From: Eumeta japonica
Taxonomy: Eukaryota; Arthropoda; Insecta; Lepidoptera; Psychidae
NCBI GenBank assembly: GCA_005406025.1
Contig: BGZK01000018.1
Location: 868,001 to 932,000 of the forward strand
Length of the DNA stretch: 64,000 nt
Direction: 5' to 3'
Shown: piece after piece, positions 22,157 through 33,950 of the stretch
How the letters are laid out: the number at the start of each line of letters is the position of its first letter
Position numbering within the stretch: the stretch's first letter is position 1
Made by a program: the position numbers and the translations under genes
Notes under the pieces: model-generated
The model's database searches: none
What the model saw: the letters and a program-made list of their open reading frames with translations, nothing else
Told to the model about the DNA's origin: nothing

Positions 22157-23489
22157 CCGCGCGCAATTTGATTTTTTCTTTTTCCAAAACACGCTACCTC
22201 AGATCGCAAACATAAGACATCCATTTTCTATTCAAATTATTTCCTTTCTTAAAATTTAATCAGTATTACAGTTTTACCAGCTAATATTTACTTGTTTTTG
22301 GTTCCGAAGAGTTTGAACCTCATTCTCACTTTAAAGTGAAGGCCTCTCGTATTAATGAATTTGGACAATTTTCTCTAATAAGGATGGATTGAATTATAGG
22401 GAATAATTTTGGAGTTTCCACACTAATTCACCAAGAAAATCCAGGTTTAATAGGAAAAGTTTATTACGTTCATTTCGAAAGTCATTTATCCTAAGAGGAT
22501 TTAGTTCACTAATCTCGGTCTTAGAAATGTTACCATAAAACAAAAGTAGGTACTCGCCCAGCATGTTGTTTAAATTGAACGCAATGCGTTTATTTGTGGT
22601 CAAGATTCATATTTCCACAAAATAAAACACGAATGACCACCAATCACAATCACATTACAAACGAAACAACATCTAAGACAATAACAATAAAACATTATGC
22701 GTTCCCCGCTTCAGGCTTTGCTATCACAGAGTACTTAATGTAAAGCAGTATCAATTTTACTGCATAAACATTTATTTTGTGGCAAACTTACTCACAGCGA
22801 TGTCATGCATTAATTATGTATGACAGTCTGAAAATTTCATAGGCACAGACATTTAAACAAATTTATTTGCAGTGGCAAAGGGCAAGTCGTTTGCATCGTG
22901 GTAAATTTTTTTCCAATAAAAACGCAATTAAACTCGTTCATATACAAAGACAAGTTTTTTTAATCACTGGAACAAGATAAAACCAGACAAATATAAATAG
23001 GATTCATAACCCTGAGAGTTTCGTACAAAATTAACTATGTATGTAGATACATCTTCCATCAAGAGTCTCCATGATTTTTGTCTGTTTCCAATATCTACCG
23101 AAACTGAGGAAATATTGGTAGTAGGTATTGCGAATTTTTTTCTTTTTTTTTTAAATTTTACAAATTAAAAAAAAAATCTTAAAAAATGTTATCCCATGTA
23201 CTGGTCTAAGCTACGGTTTATACTGCAATTGTAATTGTAAGGTTGTAGTCATAAATATAAAATATTTTTTCATAGTTTTACTTTTATTTGTACTGTGAAA
23301 TGTTTCTTTTGGCCAAATTTAATTATTATAGGTCGATGGGAAGTACTCTTATTTACTTGTTTTTTTGTGTGCATTTTGTGCATGTGCAAAGTGCATTTAT
23401 TTACTTGTTTGTTTCAAAATATATATCATAAAATTTGAATACGTTGACTTATAACCTTAATTTTAAAGGATCTCAGACTTAAGTATTTG
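22157..23489. other. No gene seen
   Basis: AT-rich. A T/A homopolymer-rich stretch lies at 23130-23180. The frame at 22394-22603 (minus) is unrecognised. Confidence 0.5.
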
Positions 23490-23625
23490 GTATATTGTAT
23501 ATATATGAAACTTCAGCGCATCCCTAAGAAAAGAAAATCTCGATAGATAGATAGACGGATAGACGGGCAACGAAGTGATCCTATAAGAGTTCCTTTTTCC
23601 CATAGAGGTATGGAACATTAAAAAT
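23490..23625. repeat. Dispersed-repeat-like sequence with GATA/GACG runs
   Basis: GATAGATAGATAGACGGATA followed by GGGCAACGAAGTGATCCTAT and ending GAGGTATGGAACATTAAAAA. Sequence of this form (short GAYA-type runs, then AAGTGATCCTATAAG, then GGTAYGGAAC) is, from general knowledge, common in lepidopteran genomes next to transposons. No second full copy is in this window. Confidence 0.4.
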
Positions 23626-23838
23626 TTACCAAGCTTTTATTATGACTTTGTTGGCTAATATTTGTTTCAATACCATTACCATTAATGTATCGTTTAACAA
23701 CTCCAATTACATACACTCAAGTTGCTTTCTACACATTAATGGGGATAAATTAAATGCAAACTGATATTCCATTACAAAAATATCATTCTAATTTGTATGT
23801 TGTCGCAATCTCTCTAGTTTTCAAGGACTCCCCTTATT

Positions 23839-23874
23839 AAATAAAAGAAATTTTCAAATAAATTTCTTTTATTT
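23839..23874. repeat. Perfect 15-bp AT-rich hairpin
   Basis: AAATAAAAGAAATTT and its exact inverse around a 6-base loop. Confidence 0.5.
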
Positions 23875-24559
23875 TATTTCTCGCGAAACACTAAATTAAA
23901 CATAACTATTAGAACGACATTTCCTTTGTGCACAATAATTTGCTGAAGTTCTATTTTTAAACCTAATAAAACTTATTATGTTTTTAAGCGAAATCGCACA
24001 GTTAAAATCTTTCAAGAGGATAACACTCGTACATTTAAAATATTATGGAAAAATACAAAAATAAAAATTTATTGAATGACGATGAATTCAAAATTTTATC
24101 CTAGGACTTTAGCTAGCCAAAATGTTAGAATAAAATTTTGTCTACTGTATAATATTGTTGTTTTGTAATACTTAATTATATAATAATTTAAATTATATAA
24201 TATTATTTTTGTCTATTATAATTTCGTATAATAAAATCGTCTAAATGATGGTCAAGTTACTATATGCGTACTACTTTAATTCTCTTAAAATGACTAGAAC
24301 TATTAGGAGTTTTTAAAGAAAAAGAGGAAAAAAGTGAAACAAAAATTTCGTCCTCATTGCTCACATTTATCTGAAATTACGTATATGAATAGACAAAATC
24401 AAAACTAAGAATAACATTTTTTATTTAATTTTATTTTCATAATAAGAAAATCGCAATACTAAACACAAATCCAAAAGTCTTTTAACATTTTTTTTACGAA
24501 GACAATATATAGGCACAAGTTTCGACGCTAATACAAACACTCAAGACGTTTTTCATTAG
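23875..24559. other. No gene seen
   Basis: AT-rich, with short AT palindromes near 24175-24205. Confidence 0.5.
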
Positions 24560-24850
24560 TTTTAATTTTATCGAAAACGCATTGCCGGAGCGATGGACGC
24601 CGGACGTCCATAACAATTTACAGGCCATTTAGAACTGAAAAAAGCAATCTTGGTCGATAAAGCCTCGGACTGCATTTGAGCGGTATCGAGTAAACAGCCG
24701 GGTTCGTCCTGCATTTCAATCGACTCTATTTGTATTTTATTGGAGACGACTCGAGCTGGGCGCAGACGCCGGGCCGAATCGAAATGCTTTATTGACTGGT
24801 TTTTATGAAGACGAGAAATAATTAGCTCTCCTTGCCTAGATCAAATGTAA
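24560..24850. other. GC-richer low-repeat island
   Basis: Contains CCGGAGCGATGGACGCCGGA, GTCGATAAAGCCTCGGACTG and AGCTGGGCGCAGACGCCGGG, with embedded AT-rich homeodomain-like cores (TTTATTG, AATAATTAGC). No open frame or repeat is seen. The mix of unique GC-rich and AT-core words is what conserved noncoding elements often look like, but conservation cannot be judged from one sequence. Confidence 0.3.
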
Positions 24851-26602
24851 TATTTTCCGATGTATTGAATATTTTAGACGAAAGGTATAAATGCGAATGA
24901 TAAACAAATGGGAAATCGTTTACATATATTTTGAGTGATCCACAAGAAAGAAACAAAAGTTTATACGCCGAATCCATGATCTTCATTTATCTGACAATGA
25001 AGTTCTATAAATGTAAGCTTTAATATATCCCTTTGTCCAAAATACAAATTAGAAAGTAACGAAGGTAATCGCATGGGATCAAAGAAATCCTTGCAAAAGT
25101 AATTTTCTAAAGTTATCTTAAAGTATTCGCTCACAATTTATACAAAACATTATGGACGTAATGAACGAAAATTTACGAAAAGCCTCGTTAAATAAGGTTT
25201 CTACCGTACCCGTTTATCTAGCGTGACTTTTGTTTAATAAAATTAATATGAGATTATTTGGTATTGTCCTGAATTTCAAAATGTACACTTCAAAGGACTA
25301 AAAGTATGTAATTTCGGGGCCTTCCAGAAAATTAAAAATCTTTGACAGAAACAACTCAATAATATAAGGCAAACACTTCAAAAATAGACAAAATTATTGA
25401 TTACAAGCAATAGGTACAGTTTTCTACCAATTCGATCTTGACATGGAAATTCACTCTACCATCATGAACTAGATTGTCACTAAGTGAACTATTAATAATA
25501 TCATTGGGTGAAGAGCTAAATATGTAACTGATTTTGTAATTAATGAGTTCTGCTGTCGGCTTACGGCTACCGAAACTGATCTATCGTTATTTAACGCTAA
25601 AATCTATATAAATATATCCATTAGCTTCTACTAAGTGCTATACTCTAGAAACTACATAAAACTACAACTGTTTAGGTCTATATCATTAGATATCATGATT
25701 TGGTGTTAAAAAACCTTTAAACCTTTATAAGTTTCAATAGAATACTAATAGTACTGTAATGACACTAAATAATCCAAGAATTAGAAAATGATTTTAAATT
25801 ACTAAAAGCTACACTATAGAAATATTAGCAATGGCAAACAATAGGCAGATTTCATATATTCCTACATTCGATTTATCATTTTTAACCGCAGCAAAACTTA
25901 TGTTACACTTAAATATCTTGTGACTTTTTATGTTGGTCTGCCTACCAATATGCCACATGCGATAACTTAAGTTAAAATTCACCTATTGTATATTGGCAAT
26001 TTGATTCTAACAATATAATGTATAAAATTGTATAGCAATAAAAAATTGGTTGTACAAAGTGAAAACTCAGTAAAGAGCACTAAAATAACGGATACAATTG
26101 TAAAAAGTTATTATGTCGTATATAAAGAGTAGCATAACCGATATTTTAAAGAAAATGGTATAAATGTTATCCTTATTTCAAAAATAGTACAAATAATACA
26201 AACGGATCAATTTGATTTTATAAAATAGTGATTTCAATAAAAAATAATTATGATAAATACTAAACTTTGATACTACTATCTTGCTTTTCATCTGAATCAT
26301 CTAAATTCCATAGTTCATATAAATAATAAGACTTAAAGAGTGCATACAAGACAAACATCGAATTCCTAAATAATGAATCATAACATTCTCTATAAAAAAA
26401 AGACTTAACGCTATAAAAAATATATATAATGCAAATTGTAACAACTATCTTGCAAATCTTTGGCCCTGGTACATTTTTTTGCTAATGCCAAGTCAAAATT
26501 ATATTACGACACACGATGTTCAGTCGGGAGCAGATAGAGTGAGAACAGCGAGGACACTTCTTGCTAGAGTTACGCATCATATACAGCCACTACAATGAGA
26601 TA
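24851..26602. other. No gene seen
   Basis: AT-rich sequence with no recognisable features. Confidence 0.5.
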
Positions 26603-26690
26603 TTGAAAAAACTAACGAAACTATCTAATTGCAAATTACAATATCCTATTATTGTAATTTGTAATTAGATAGTTTCGTTACATTTTTCAA
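26603..26690. repeat. Long hairpin beside the broken end of mariner 2
   Basis: TAACGAAACTATCTAATTGC... (26613-26643) pairs with 26650-26680 with one mismatch. TTGAAAAA and TTTTTCAA extend the pairing outwards. The loop is 6 bases. The hairpin sits about 90 bases beyond the point where mariner 2 loses its 3' half. Confidence 0.7.
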
Positions 26691-26774
26691 GATTTTCGAG
26701 ATAGGTGATGAAACGGACATGTGCAGCAGGAATTTTATTTCTTAACATTTGAATAACAGGGTGTAGCTATTTTA

Positions 26775-27518
26775 AGATTCCGTCACGCATAGCATCAACT
26801 TGTTGCGAGTTAACCCGGGTTTCACTATAGTCCATGGAGTCTTACTTGCTTCACCATGACCTTTTTCGCATGTTCTTGTCGTAGATATACCGTTTTTAAT
26901 CACTAATAATCAATCTTTTCAAAAACGGTTCACTTTCATTACGCTTCAATAGGTAATCGCAAATGAGTACAGGATTCATTAGATTTCTTTCAGTGAACTC
27001 GTGTGGGACAGAAGTATCGATCTTTTTTGTATATCCAGCTTTTCCAAATGCATCAAACCCGTTTTGTGGTCAATCTCCAGCTTTTCTGCTATGTCGTAAA
27101 GACTAATAAACCGAACTTGCTGTACTTTTTCCAAAATGTCATCGACGATCGATCCAGGTCGATCGGAGCGTGGCTCATCTTTGACATCAAAATTACCGAA
27201 CTGAAAAGCTTAAACTAGTTTTGTGCTACTCTTACCGACTCTGCATTAGGTCTATAAATGCCACAATTTTTTATGCGGCTTGTTTCGGATTTTTCCCTTT
27301 TTGTAATAAAACTTCAAGTTGTATCGAATTTCTGCGTAAGATTCACTCATTTTGGTGGATCGATAAACAATAGAAAAATAGTGAGACACCGTTTTTACTT
27401 CTTATTTTTCTTTTTTTTAATATCGTTTATTTGATGGTATCAAAACTAGCAGCACAACCAAAGAGATTTTCCTGCATCTTTTTATTTATAAAATACGAAG
27501 AATATTTCCCTGACCTGA
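26775..27518 (-). mobile_element. mariner element 2, 3'-truncated
   Basis: Same family as mariner 1, in the opposite orientation. The 5' terminus is at 27518 and reads (minus) TCAGGTCAGGGAAATATTCT, followed by CGTATTTTATAAATAAAA. It is preceded by TA at 27519-27520, the expected target dinucleotide. Homology runs through the first half of the transposase and stops at about 26775. The 3' half and 3' terminal repeat are missing. Confidence 0.8.
26780..27350 (-). pseudogene. mariner transposase N-terminal half (element 2)
   Basis: The minus strand opens at ATG 27350 (MSES...) and, with frameshifts, carries the DNA-binding region and the linker, then the same NRVLICDYLLKRNE...-type stretch seen in mariner 1. 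It ends around PGLTRNKLMLCV at about 26780, directly before the family's CVWWDW motif. The second and third catalytic aspartates are therefore absent. Over the region shared with mariner 1, even the reverse-strand shadow frames are nearly identical (YRSFLYIQLFQMHQTRFVVN in both), which shows close relationship. It is inactive both by truncation and by frameshift. The sequence joined at the break (about 26700-26775) is unrecognised. Confidence 0.8.
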
Positions 27519-27520
27519 TA

Positions 27521-29639
27521 TTTCAGTCACAATGATACATTCTCTTTTATCAAAACTGCATCAAAATTATTAAAAAGAGATAAAAGATATATTTCAACAA
27601 TGAAGTGCTACACGCCATCATTATAAATGTTTTGTATCACTTTATGTGATATTTACAAGCATTAGAGTTCTATCAAAATTTTGAAAGAGAATTATAATGT
27701 TGAATATTATTTCTTCAGGTGTAGCACACTCTATCGCCAATGATTTATATTATATTTGCTATAGCATATCTTAGCACCAAAGTGTTAGTCGGTACATTCT
27801 CCTACAATCTTTTTATTCCGAATTTAAGTTAATAGTTAAATTTGCTCCAAAATAAAGCTTGAATGTTAAGCCCCTCCACATTGGCGTAGTAGACTTGGCT
27901 TGGGGATTGACTTGTTTGAATTTAAAACCGAACACACACGACATGCTTTTAATATTACACAACTTTACATCTCTTAAAACTGAAAAGCTTTTAAAATAAC
28001 TATCCAATAACTAGAAAAAGCTCATTAAATTTTGACAAATAATAGTGTGCATGTCAGCTCAGGCACGCGTCTAAAGTTTGTTTCTTTATTTAAAAGAATT
28101 TACTCTATATATTTTAAGGATAAAATATATGAAATAAATGGACGCGAATATATAAAATATTTTGGAATATATACACGTTCTATAAGCATAAGAAGTAAAA
28201 AATCTCTTACAATATAATTATGTTCATAATTATTATTTATATTCATTAGATAAAATATGTTACATATGAAAATTGATTATTGAAAAGTAAACTCCAAAAA
28301 GAAATTTCCAATTTCATGGAATAAATAATCACGTAAATATTTTTGTTATATATCTTTTTTTTGTTTATACCACATAATTGAAGTTATTATGATAAATATG
28401 CAATTGCTTCCATGTCTAGTTCGCGACTAGCAATTGTGTTTAAAATGCGAAATGAAAAAACTATTGAATTTCAATTTCATCACATATATCTTATATATTA
28501 AATAATGTAGTACTACATACGTAGGAAATGAATTGAGAATGAGATTAAAAAAGCAAAGAAACGGAAAATTCCTATCGGCGCTTTATCCACAATCTCAAGA
28601 TCGAAGTCCTGGAATCCATTAACTTTTTCAATTTCTCTGCGAAAGTACTTTAATTGCAAGCAATCGTCTACAGCTGTAATTTACAATGGGCTCTAATTAG
28701 GACGAATTGAAATCCCTCGGTTTTTACGTTTTTTATTAATAGTACTCCATTGAATAGATTTTAATTAGTCTATTATTTACTTCGTTAGATTACTAATTGA
28801 ATGACTTTTTATAATCATAACTTTGATATTAGTTGCAAGGTCGTTAAATAAAACAGCGTATCTGAATTTAAGGTCAACTATTATAAGTTATACAATTCGA
28901 GGGCCCCGAGCTTTATAAAGCAAATGGAATTTCAACAAAATCATTTTCGTGTTCGTCCGTCCAATTGTCACGAAAGTTTTTCAAGTATTGATGAAGTACC
29001 AAATATTTTTTCCTTACATTTTTAAAAACAATGAAATTACTCCATGGTTCCAAAAATGACGTTAATTACAGTATTGTTTTGATTTCTTTTATCTAGTTAT
29101 TCAGAGAGGACATGCATTTAGGTAAACTTAAAAAATAAACCCTTAGGGCTGTTCATCGCAATTGCAGACCGTCGTGGCATATACGAATTGCTATTTTAAT
29201 TTGTAATACATCATTGTAATGAGGTTGTCTACCGTCAACAGACAACTATGACGAAATCTTGAAATTAGCAACAGACCATATCATGTTTAAACGGGTGACA
29301 AAATATTAACATATAGACAGAGACAAAGGAATGTCATGATGTAGTTAAGTAGGTTAAGATGGTGTAACGTTTATAAAAATACAACTTAAAGAAATGAAAC
29401 CTGGCTGCTTAAAAAACCGTGAGGTCACAGCTAATCTCACGGCTATTAAGTTCAAGTAGAGGCTGAAGTGAAAACTTAAAAATACGTTCTAAAAAACATG
29501 AGATATCACGGGACACCTGGTCGATGTGAAACATCGAAACTATTTTGCATAGAAAATATGCATGAAAGGATGGTTTAATAAGAGAAATAGTTATAGCATC
29601 AACAAAGATCAAATATTTAGTTTATTCTTTATTTAAAAT
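27521..29639. other. No gene seen
   Basis: AT-rich. A slightly GC-richer low-repeat patch at 28560-28740 (ATCGGCGCTTTATCCACAAT, CTCTAATTAGGACGAATTG) could be regulatory DNA but cannot be assigned. The frames at 27813-28007, 28032-28217 and 29409-29612 are unrecognised. Confidence 0.45.
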
Positions 29640-29825
29640 AAATAATTATCTTAAGTCTGGGTGTTTCTATGTATTATACGTATATATTTACAAAAAATAA
29701 AGTATGTATGTAGTATATCAACTGTCTGGTACTCATAGTACAAGCCTCGTTGCTTAGTTTGGGACCAGACGGTACTGTGTATATATGTCCAAAGATATTA
29801 TTATTATTATAATTATTAATTTATA
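29640..29825 (+). repeat. Lepidopteran LINE-like 3' end with ATT tail
   Basis: CTGTCTGGTACTCATAGTAC, then AAGCCTCGTTGCTTAGTTTG and GGACCAGACGGTACTGTG, ends in ATTATTATTATTATAATTAT. I recognise this kind of TAGTTTGGGACYAGAYGG end with a simple-repeat tail as a very common moth and butterfly retroelement 3' end. Its element family cannot be named from this fragment, and no coding part is attached. Confidence 0.5.
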
Positions 29826-30151
29826 CCAAAATTAAAAATTTAAACAGGCCAAGAGCATGTCGGACCATGCTCATTGCAGGGTTTCGTATCCGTTACTACA
29901 AAGAAATGAACTACTGATGAAAAAACTACGTTGTTATACTTTGTTTAATGTTTCACATACAAAGAAGAAATATGCACTGTAGTCGCGTATAATTAGGAAA
30001 ACAAGTGTCTGCTATTAGTCTTAAATTATTGTGAATTAAATTGCATCATGAAAAGAGCGTATTTTTATAGTATTTACGTCATTTTGTTGAGAAGCGCAGT
30101 TTTTCGGCTATAACTCAAAACGGTGTATCCGATTATATTGAATTTGAAATA
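29826..30151. other. No gene seen
   Basis: AT-rich spacer up to the TA that flanks mariner 3. Confidence 0.5.
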
Positions 30152-30320
30152 CATGGGGCGCATTATAAATTTTTGGAACTGTCCACTTACTTAAACAATA
30201 TTTAAAAAGTAATTACTATATTTGAAAATGGAACTCTGGCTGTAGAGTACAGTTTGTTTCATCTAACTGTCAATTGTTTTTACACTTGGCGTCATTTTAA
30301 AAATTTCGTGTCTTCATCAC

Positions 30321-30456
30321 TATGGATTTAAGTCATGAAAATTTTCGTACTATGGTTTTCACGATTTGAAGTCTAATTTGACAGCTCAGCAGAGGCTTGC
30401 TCGACTTTTGGCAATGAATCACCGTGTAAGACGACTATTTATAACTGGTTTACATT
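30321..30456 (+). pseudogene. mariner 3 transposase, N-terminal part
   Basis: ATG at 30321 begins MDLSHENFRTMVF, the usual start of this mariner group. After a one-base slip DLKSNLTAQQRLARL follows. After another slip the frame reads FGNESPCKTTIYNWF up to 30448, where the R1-clade element interrupts. This is the first helix-turn-helix region. The same reading resumes at 33077 after the target duplication, because the duplicated 14 bases lie within the NWF..FKR block. The stops and slips show that the gene was, or has since become, inactive. Confidence 0.85.
30443..30456. repeat. Target-site duplication, left copy (R1-clade insertion)
   Basis: AACTGGTTTACATT, identical to 33077-33090. It lies against the poly(T) (minus-strand poly(A)) at 30457-30466. 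Confidence 0.9.
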
Positions 30457-30794
30457 TTTTTTTTTTGTTTTGTCCTTTTGCCCTGTCGCATGTTGGCGAC
30501 AGCCGTATGCTTTGTCAGGTTCTTACATCCACTTTCATTCAGCCTTTTAAGGGTTGGCCGGAATGCAAGTGCATTTAATAGAGGTGCTAAATAACTTATC
30601 TTAATAATTTTTTTTTTTATATTTATTTATTTATTTTTTTTTTATTTATTTTTTTTTTTTTTACTATTTATCTCTATACATTTTATTTTATATTTACATT
30701 ACATTTAGCACTATTTGTCTTTGTCTTCCTGCCAACCATTGGCTGTTTATTTATGTCACGATTTATCGTGTTAAAGTCACCATTTGGGTTTATT

Positions 30795-32131
30795 TTATTC
30801 ATTGTATGCCATATTAGAGCCGTTCATTTCATTGCACCTTCGCGTGACCCGCTCGCAAAATTCCAAAATGTTTTCTGTTTGTTTCGTCGTCAGGAGAGCC
30901 GGAAAACCATGCCTCGCGACTACGACGCCGGTGCCCGCCTCGGTCTCTGCACGCTCTCTCGAAGATTGGGCATTCTTCGAGAACGTGCAGTACATCTTGA
31001 CCTTATCGGGGCGCACGCGCAGTACGGCGAATCCTTCAGCTTAAACCTGTTCAGGTACTGAGCGAATCCGCCGTGTCCCGTTAGGGTTTGCGCTATCGGG
31101 GCGTGATCGTGAATCGCGAGGACCCTGTACGCCCTTCCACTCGGGGAAAGAAGCACTGGTTATTTCACCAGTGCCTCCTCGGTGTAACGCTGTTGCCACT
31201 CGTCCAGGCTCGCCGCCCTGATCACCTTTTTGGCGTACGACAGCGGATAGCGATCGTAATCCGCTGCCGTTTTCTTTTTCAGGGCGGCGTTCCTGGCGAG
31301 CTCATCAGCACGCTCGTTGCCCGTGGTTCCCGCGTGTGCCCGCACCCAGAATAGGCGCACTTCCCTGCCTTCCGCAACGATATCCCTGATGTCTTGGCGC
31401 GCTGCATGGGCCAGAGGGTTGTAGGTTTTGGGGGCGGTCAACATCTGCAGCGACGACTTTGAGTCGCTGAAGATGTTGACCAGCCGATCCTTGCCTTCCT
31501 GACCCTCTTTATTGCCCTGTGCAGCGAACATCTCTGCCTGGAATACCGTGCAGAAGGATTCGAGCCGGAACGTGGAGTTCCTGGATTCCATTTCGTCCCG
31601 CCACTCTGTCAGGGCCGCACCTACTTTACCTTCGGTCTTACTGCCGTCGGTATATATGTGCGGTCCGACAATGGCGAGACGGTCGACTGTTGATGGATCC
31701 AGGTCTTCAACGCTCTCGAACCCGAGTTCGGGAGTGTGCGCGGGATGCGGCATTTCGCGGAAGTCCACGGGCTTCTCGAGCTCCCGGTCGGCACAGACGT
31801 CCCCCGATTCACTTCCGCGCTTCACCTCATAGAGTCTGGCTGCTTCCCTCACCCGTATGTCTAGGGGGAGCAACCTCGCGAGGATCAGCGCGGAATGGAG
31901 GGAGACCGTTCTGTAAGCTCGGCATGCTTTCAATGCTACACTGCGCTGTAGCGCGTCCAGCATTTTCCGCACGCCGAGCTTTTTAGTTGCCGGGGCCCAG
32001 GCGCACGAAGCGTACGTGACTATCGGCTCTATCGCGGCGACGTATATCGTCCTGACTATCTCCGGACTCAACCCCCAGGTAGCCTTGGCCGCCCTGGCTA
32101 TGCCTTTATAAATGCTGGCAGCCCTTTGCAC
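30795..32131 (-). pseudogene. R1-clade ORF2 thumb, RNase H and C-terminal tail
   Basis: The longest open frame of the window is 31160-32131 (323 codons). Residues 1-60 are the thumb (IYKGIARAAKATWGLSPEIV, IEPIVTYASCAWAPATKKLG). Residues 155-280 are an RNase H domain with all four catalytic acids: D162 (YTDGS), E200 (QAEMFA), D223 (FSDSKS) and D276 (GNERADELA). Residues 204-214 (AQGNKEGQEGK) do not look like the helix expected after E200 and suggest two compensating single-base shifts. After the stop at 31160 the reading continues in other frames: LTGHGGFAQYLNRFKLKDSP and the cysteine cluster YCACAP (frame 30920-31156), then a tail RERAETEAGTG...FCERVTRRC (frame 30795-31016). The final zinc-knuckle histidine and cysteine are lost through a shift. 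The overlapping plus-strand frames are shadows. Confidence 0.88.
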
Positions 32132-33076
32132 GCCTTGGCTACGTGGGGTATGAAAGTCAGCCCCTTGTCTATTGTAAGACCTAGGAGGCGGATCTCGTCA
32201 ACAAGGGCAATTTCTGTGTTGCCCATGCGAATGACCGGGACACCGAACTTCAGTTTTCTGGTGAGCACCATCGCGTTGGTTTCGATGGTGCAAACCTCAA
32301 CTTGTTTCGATCGCCCCAGTCCCTCACATGGGCTAGTGCCCTGTTGGTCTCCGCCTCCAGTGCTGAGGCTGACTGTCCGGAAAACATCAGGACCACGTCG
32401 TCCGCGAACGCCTGAACGTATACACCGAGGTCCCGAGTTCGCGGAGTAGGGAGTCAAGGACGAGATTCCAAAAGGTTGGACCGGCTATCGAGCCCTGTAT
32501 ACAACCCTTCGAAGTCATCCTCCTGGACTCCCCTCCGGCGTATCGGACCACCACCTCCCGGTCTCTCAGGTAACCCATTACCATGCCGTAGAGGTTTACT
32601 GGGCATTTGTGGACGAGCAGTTGGTTTCAAAGCCGGCCACCACGCGTTGTCGAAGGCCCCTCGATGTCCAATGACACCATCACAATAATTCTTTTGAGAT
32701 TTAACTCATTATGGATGTGTCATCAGATCGTACAAGAGTCCTCCGTCCCGCGCTGTGGCATGAAACCATACTGCCGCGTCTGCAGCTTCGGCATTATATG
32801 CCATTGGATGCGCCAGACGAGCATCCTTTCCACGGTTTTCCCATTACGGGGAGAAGGCCTATGGGACGGTAAGACTTTGGACGGGAGTAGTCGTCCTTAC
32901 CTGGCTTCGGTATCACCTTTATGGTCGCTACCTTCCAGGCCCGGGGAAAGTATCCCAGCTGCAAACATTTGTTCGCCATGGCTAGGAACAATCCCAGGTC
33001 CCGCAAGATGGCAGTCTGGCATATATCCGAAGTGAACCCGTCAATCCCAGGGGCTTTTTTGGGATTGAATGCCTTA
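32132..33076 (-). pseudogene. R1-clade reverse transcriptase, 5'-truncated and frameshifted
   Basis: The minus strand starts at 33076 with AFNPKKAPGIDGFTSDICQ, the first conserved RT block. It continues through CLQLGYFPRAWKVATIKVIP and KPGKDDYSRPKSYRPIGLLP (frame 32794-33147). A later frame (32387-32584) has MVMGYLRDREVVVRYAGGES and SKGCIQGSIAGPTFWNLVLD. The catalytic FADD box (AFADDVVLMFSG) lies at 32397-32408 but is in a different frame from its neighbours, so at least three frameshifts separate the blocks. Palm-to-thumb sequence (KLKFGVPVIRMGNTEIALVD, LLGLTIDKGLTFIPHVAKAC) follows to about 32132. The enzyme would have copied the element's RNA at the nicked target. This copy cannot encode it. 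Confidence 0.9.
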
Positions 33077-33090
33077 AACTGGTTTACATT
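33077..33090. repeat. Target-site duplication, right copy (R1-clade insertion)
   Basis: AACTGGTTTACATT, identical to 30443-30456. It follows directly on the 5' truncation point of the retrotransposon. Confidence 0.9.
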
Positions 33091-33950
33091 ATTCAAGCGC
33101 ATTCGTGTCAATCTCAGTGACGAATTTCGTGATGGTCGCCCGTCCATCGATGCTGTGTGCCGTATGACCGGGTCAGACAGGCATGTGACCTACCATGAGA
33201 TTCGGGCGTCCTATGTCTACGGATGAGTCAAATATAATCAATCCTACAAAAACATTTGGGTATGAAAAAGCTGTACTTGCGGTGGATCCCACTGAATTTG
33301 ACTGAGGCTCAAAAAATGGACCGCATCACTTAGTGCAATGCCAGGCTTACCAGGCATCAAATATAGTTTGGGACATTACTATGTCCCTAACTAAATTTAA
33401 CGCTATTATTGTACATGACAAAACATGTATTTATTGCTAAGACTGTAAAACAAAGCAGCAATCGACCGTATGTGTCTATCGAGATGAGCCGAAACCAACC
33501 AAAGTGGCGCGTGAGCAAAGTGCCTCTAAGCGGATGATTGTTTCTTTTTTTTAATAGAACTGGACACGTGGCTGCTGTTGCTTTGGAGAATTGTCGTACT
33601 GTGAATAGTGATTGGTACACGACCATTCTTTGAAAAAGTTATTGACCAACTCCGTATAAATAATCGTAAACTTCCTATCATCTTGCACCACGACAATGTT
33701 AGTTCTCACACGGCCAAACAGACAAATAAGCTTTTGAAGGAGAAATGCGTAGAACTTATGAGCAATATTGGATATAGTCCAGACCTGACACCTTGTGATT
33801 TTTTTTTATTCACAAAAATTAAGAAACTATAACGCGGTCAACCATTTTTATCGTTTCTCAATTGGCTGTCGAAGAGTATGAAAAACATGTTTCCTAGGTC
33901 ACCAGAAAGAAATAGCACAAATGTTATCAAAATTGATTTATAAAAAAATA
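33077..33950 (+). pseudogene. mariner 3 transposase, remainder
   Basis: Continues from WFTLFKRIRVNLSDEFRDGR at about 33080, through a second DNA-binding segment (DRHVTYHEIRAS near 33180) and LRWIPLNLTEAQKMDRIT (about 33278-33330). The first catalytic Asp survives in a degraded block (IIVHDKTCIYC at about 33400, family form TGDETWIYCYD) that also carries a stop. The open frame 33608-33832 holds ILHHDNVSSHT and YSPDLTPCDFFLF. The Asp of HHDN and the last Asp are separated by 34 residues, the DD34D spacing diagnostic of mariner. The C-terminal part (EEYEKHVS-like) is frameshifted beyond about 33830. It is dead through multiple stops and small deletions. Confidence 0.88.

Larger units (their letters stand above)
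30457..33076 (-). mobile_element. R1-clade non-LTR retrotransposon, 5'-truncated
   Basis: A 2.62 kb minus-strand LINE inserted into mariner 3. Its 3' end is the poly(A) seen as T10 at 30457-30466. Its 5' end is truncated inside the reverse transcriptase at 33076. A 14-bp target duplication flanks it, which matches the length known for R1-clade elements. Order on the minus strand: reverse transcriptase, thumb, RNase H, cysteine-rich tail, 3' UTR (about 30470-30790) with T/A-rich low-complexity stretches at 30600-30665. ORF1 and the endonuclease are missing. It is GC-rich compared with its surroundings, as expected for a young coding insertion. Confidence 0.9.

Noticed and set aside
30753..31354. 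Plus-strand open frames at 30.7-33.2 kb
   Set aside because: They are reverse-strand shadows of the R1-clade ORF2, whose RT and RNase H motifs read on the minus strand.
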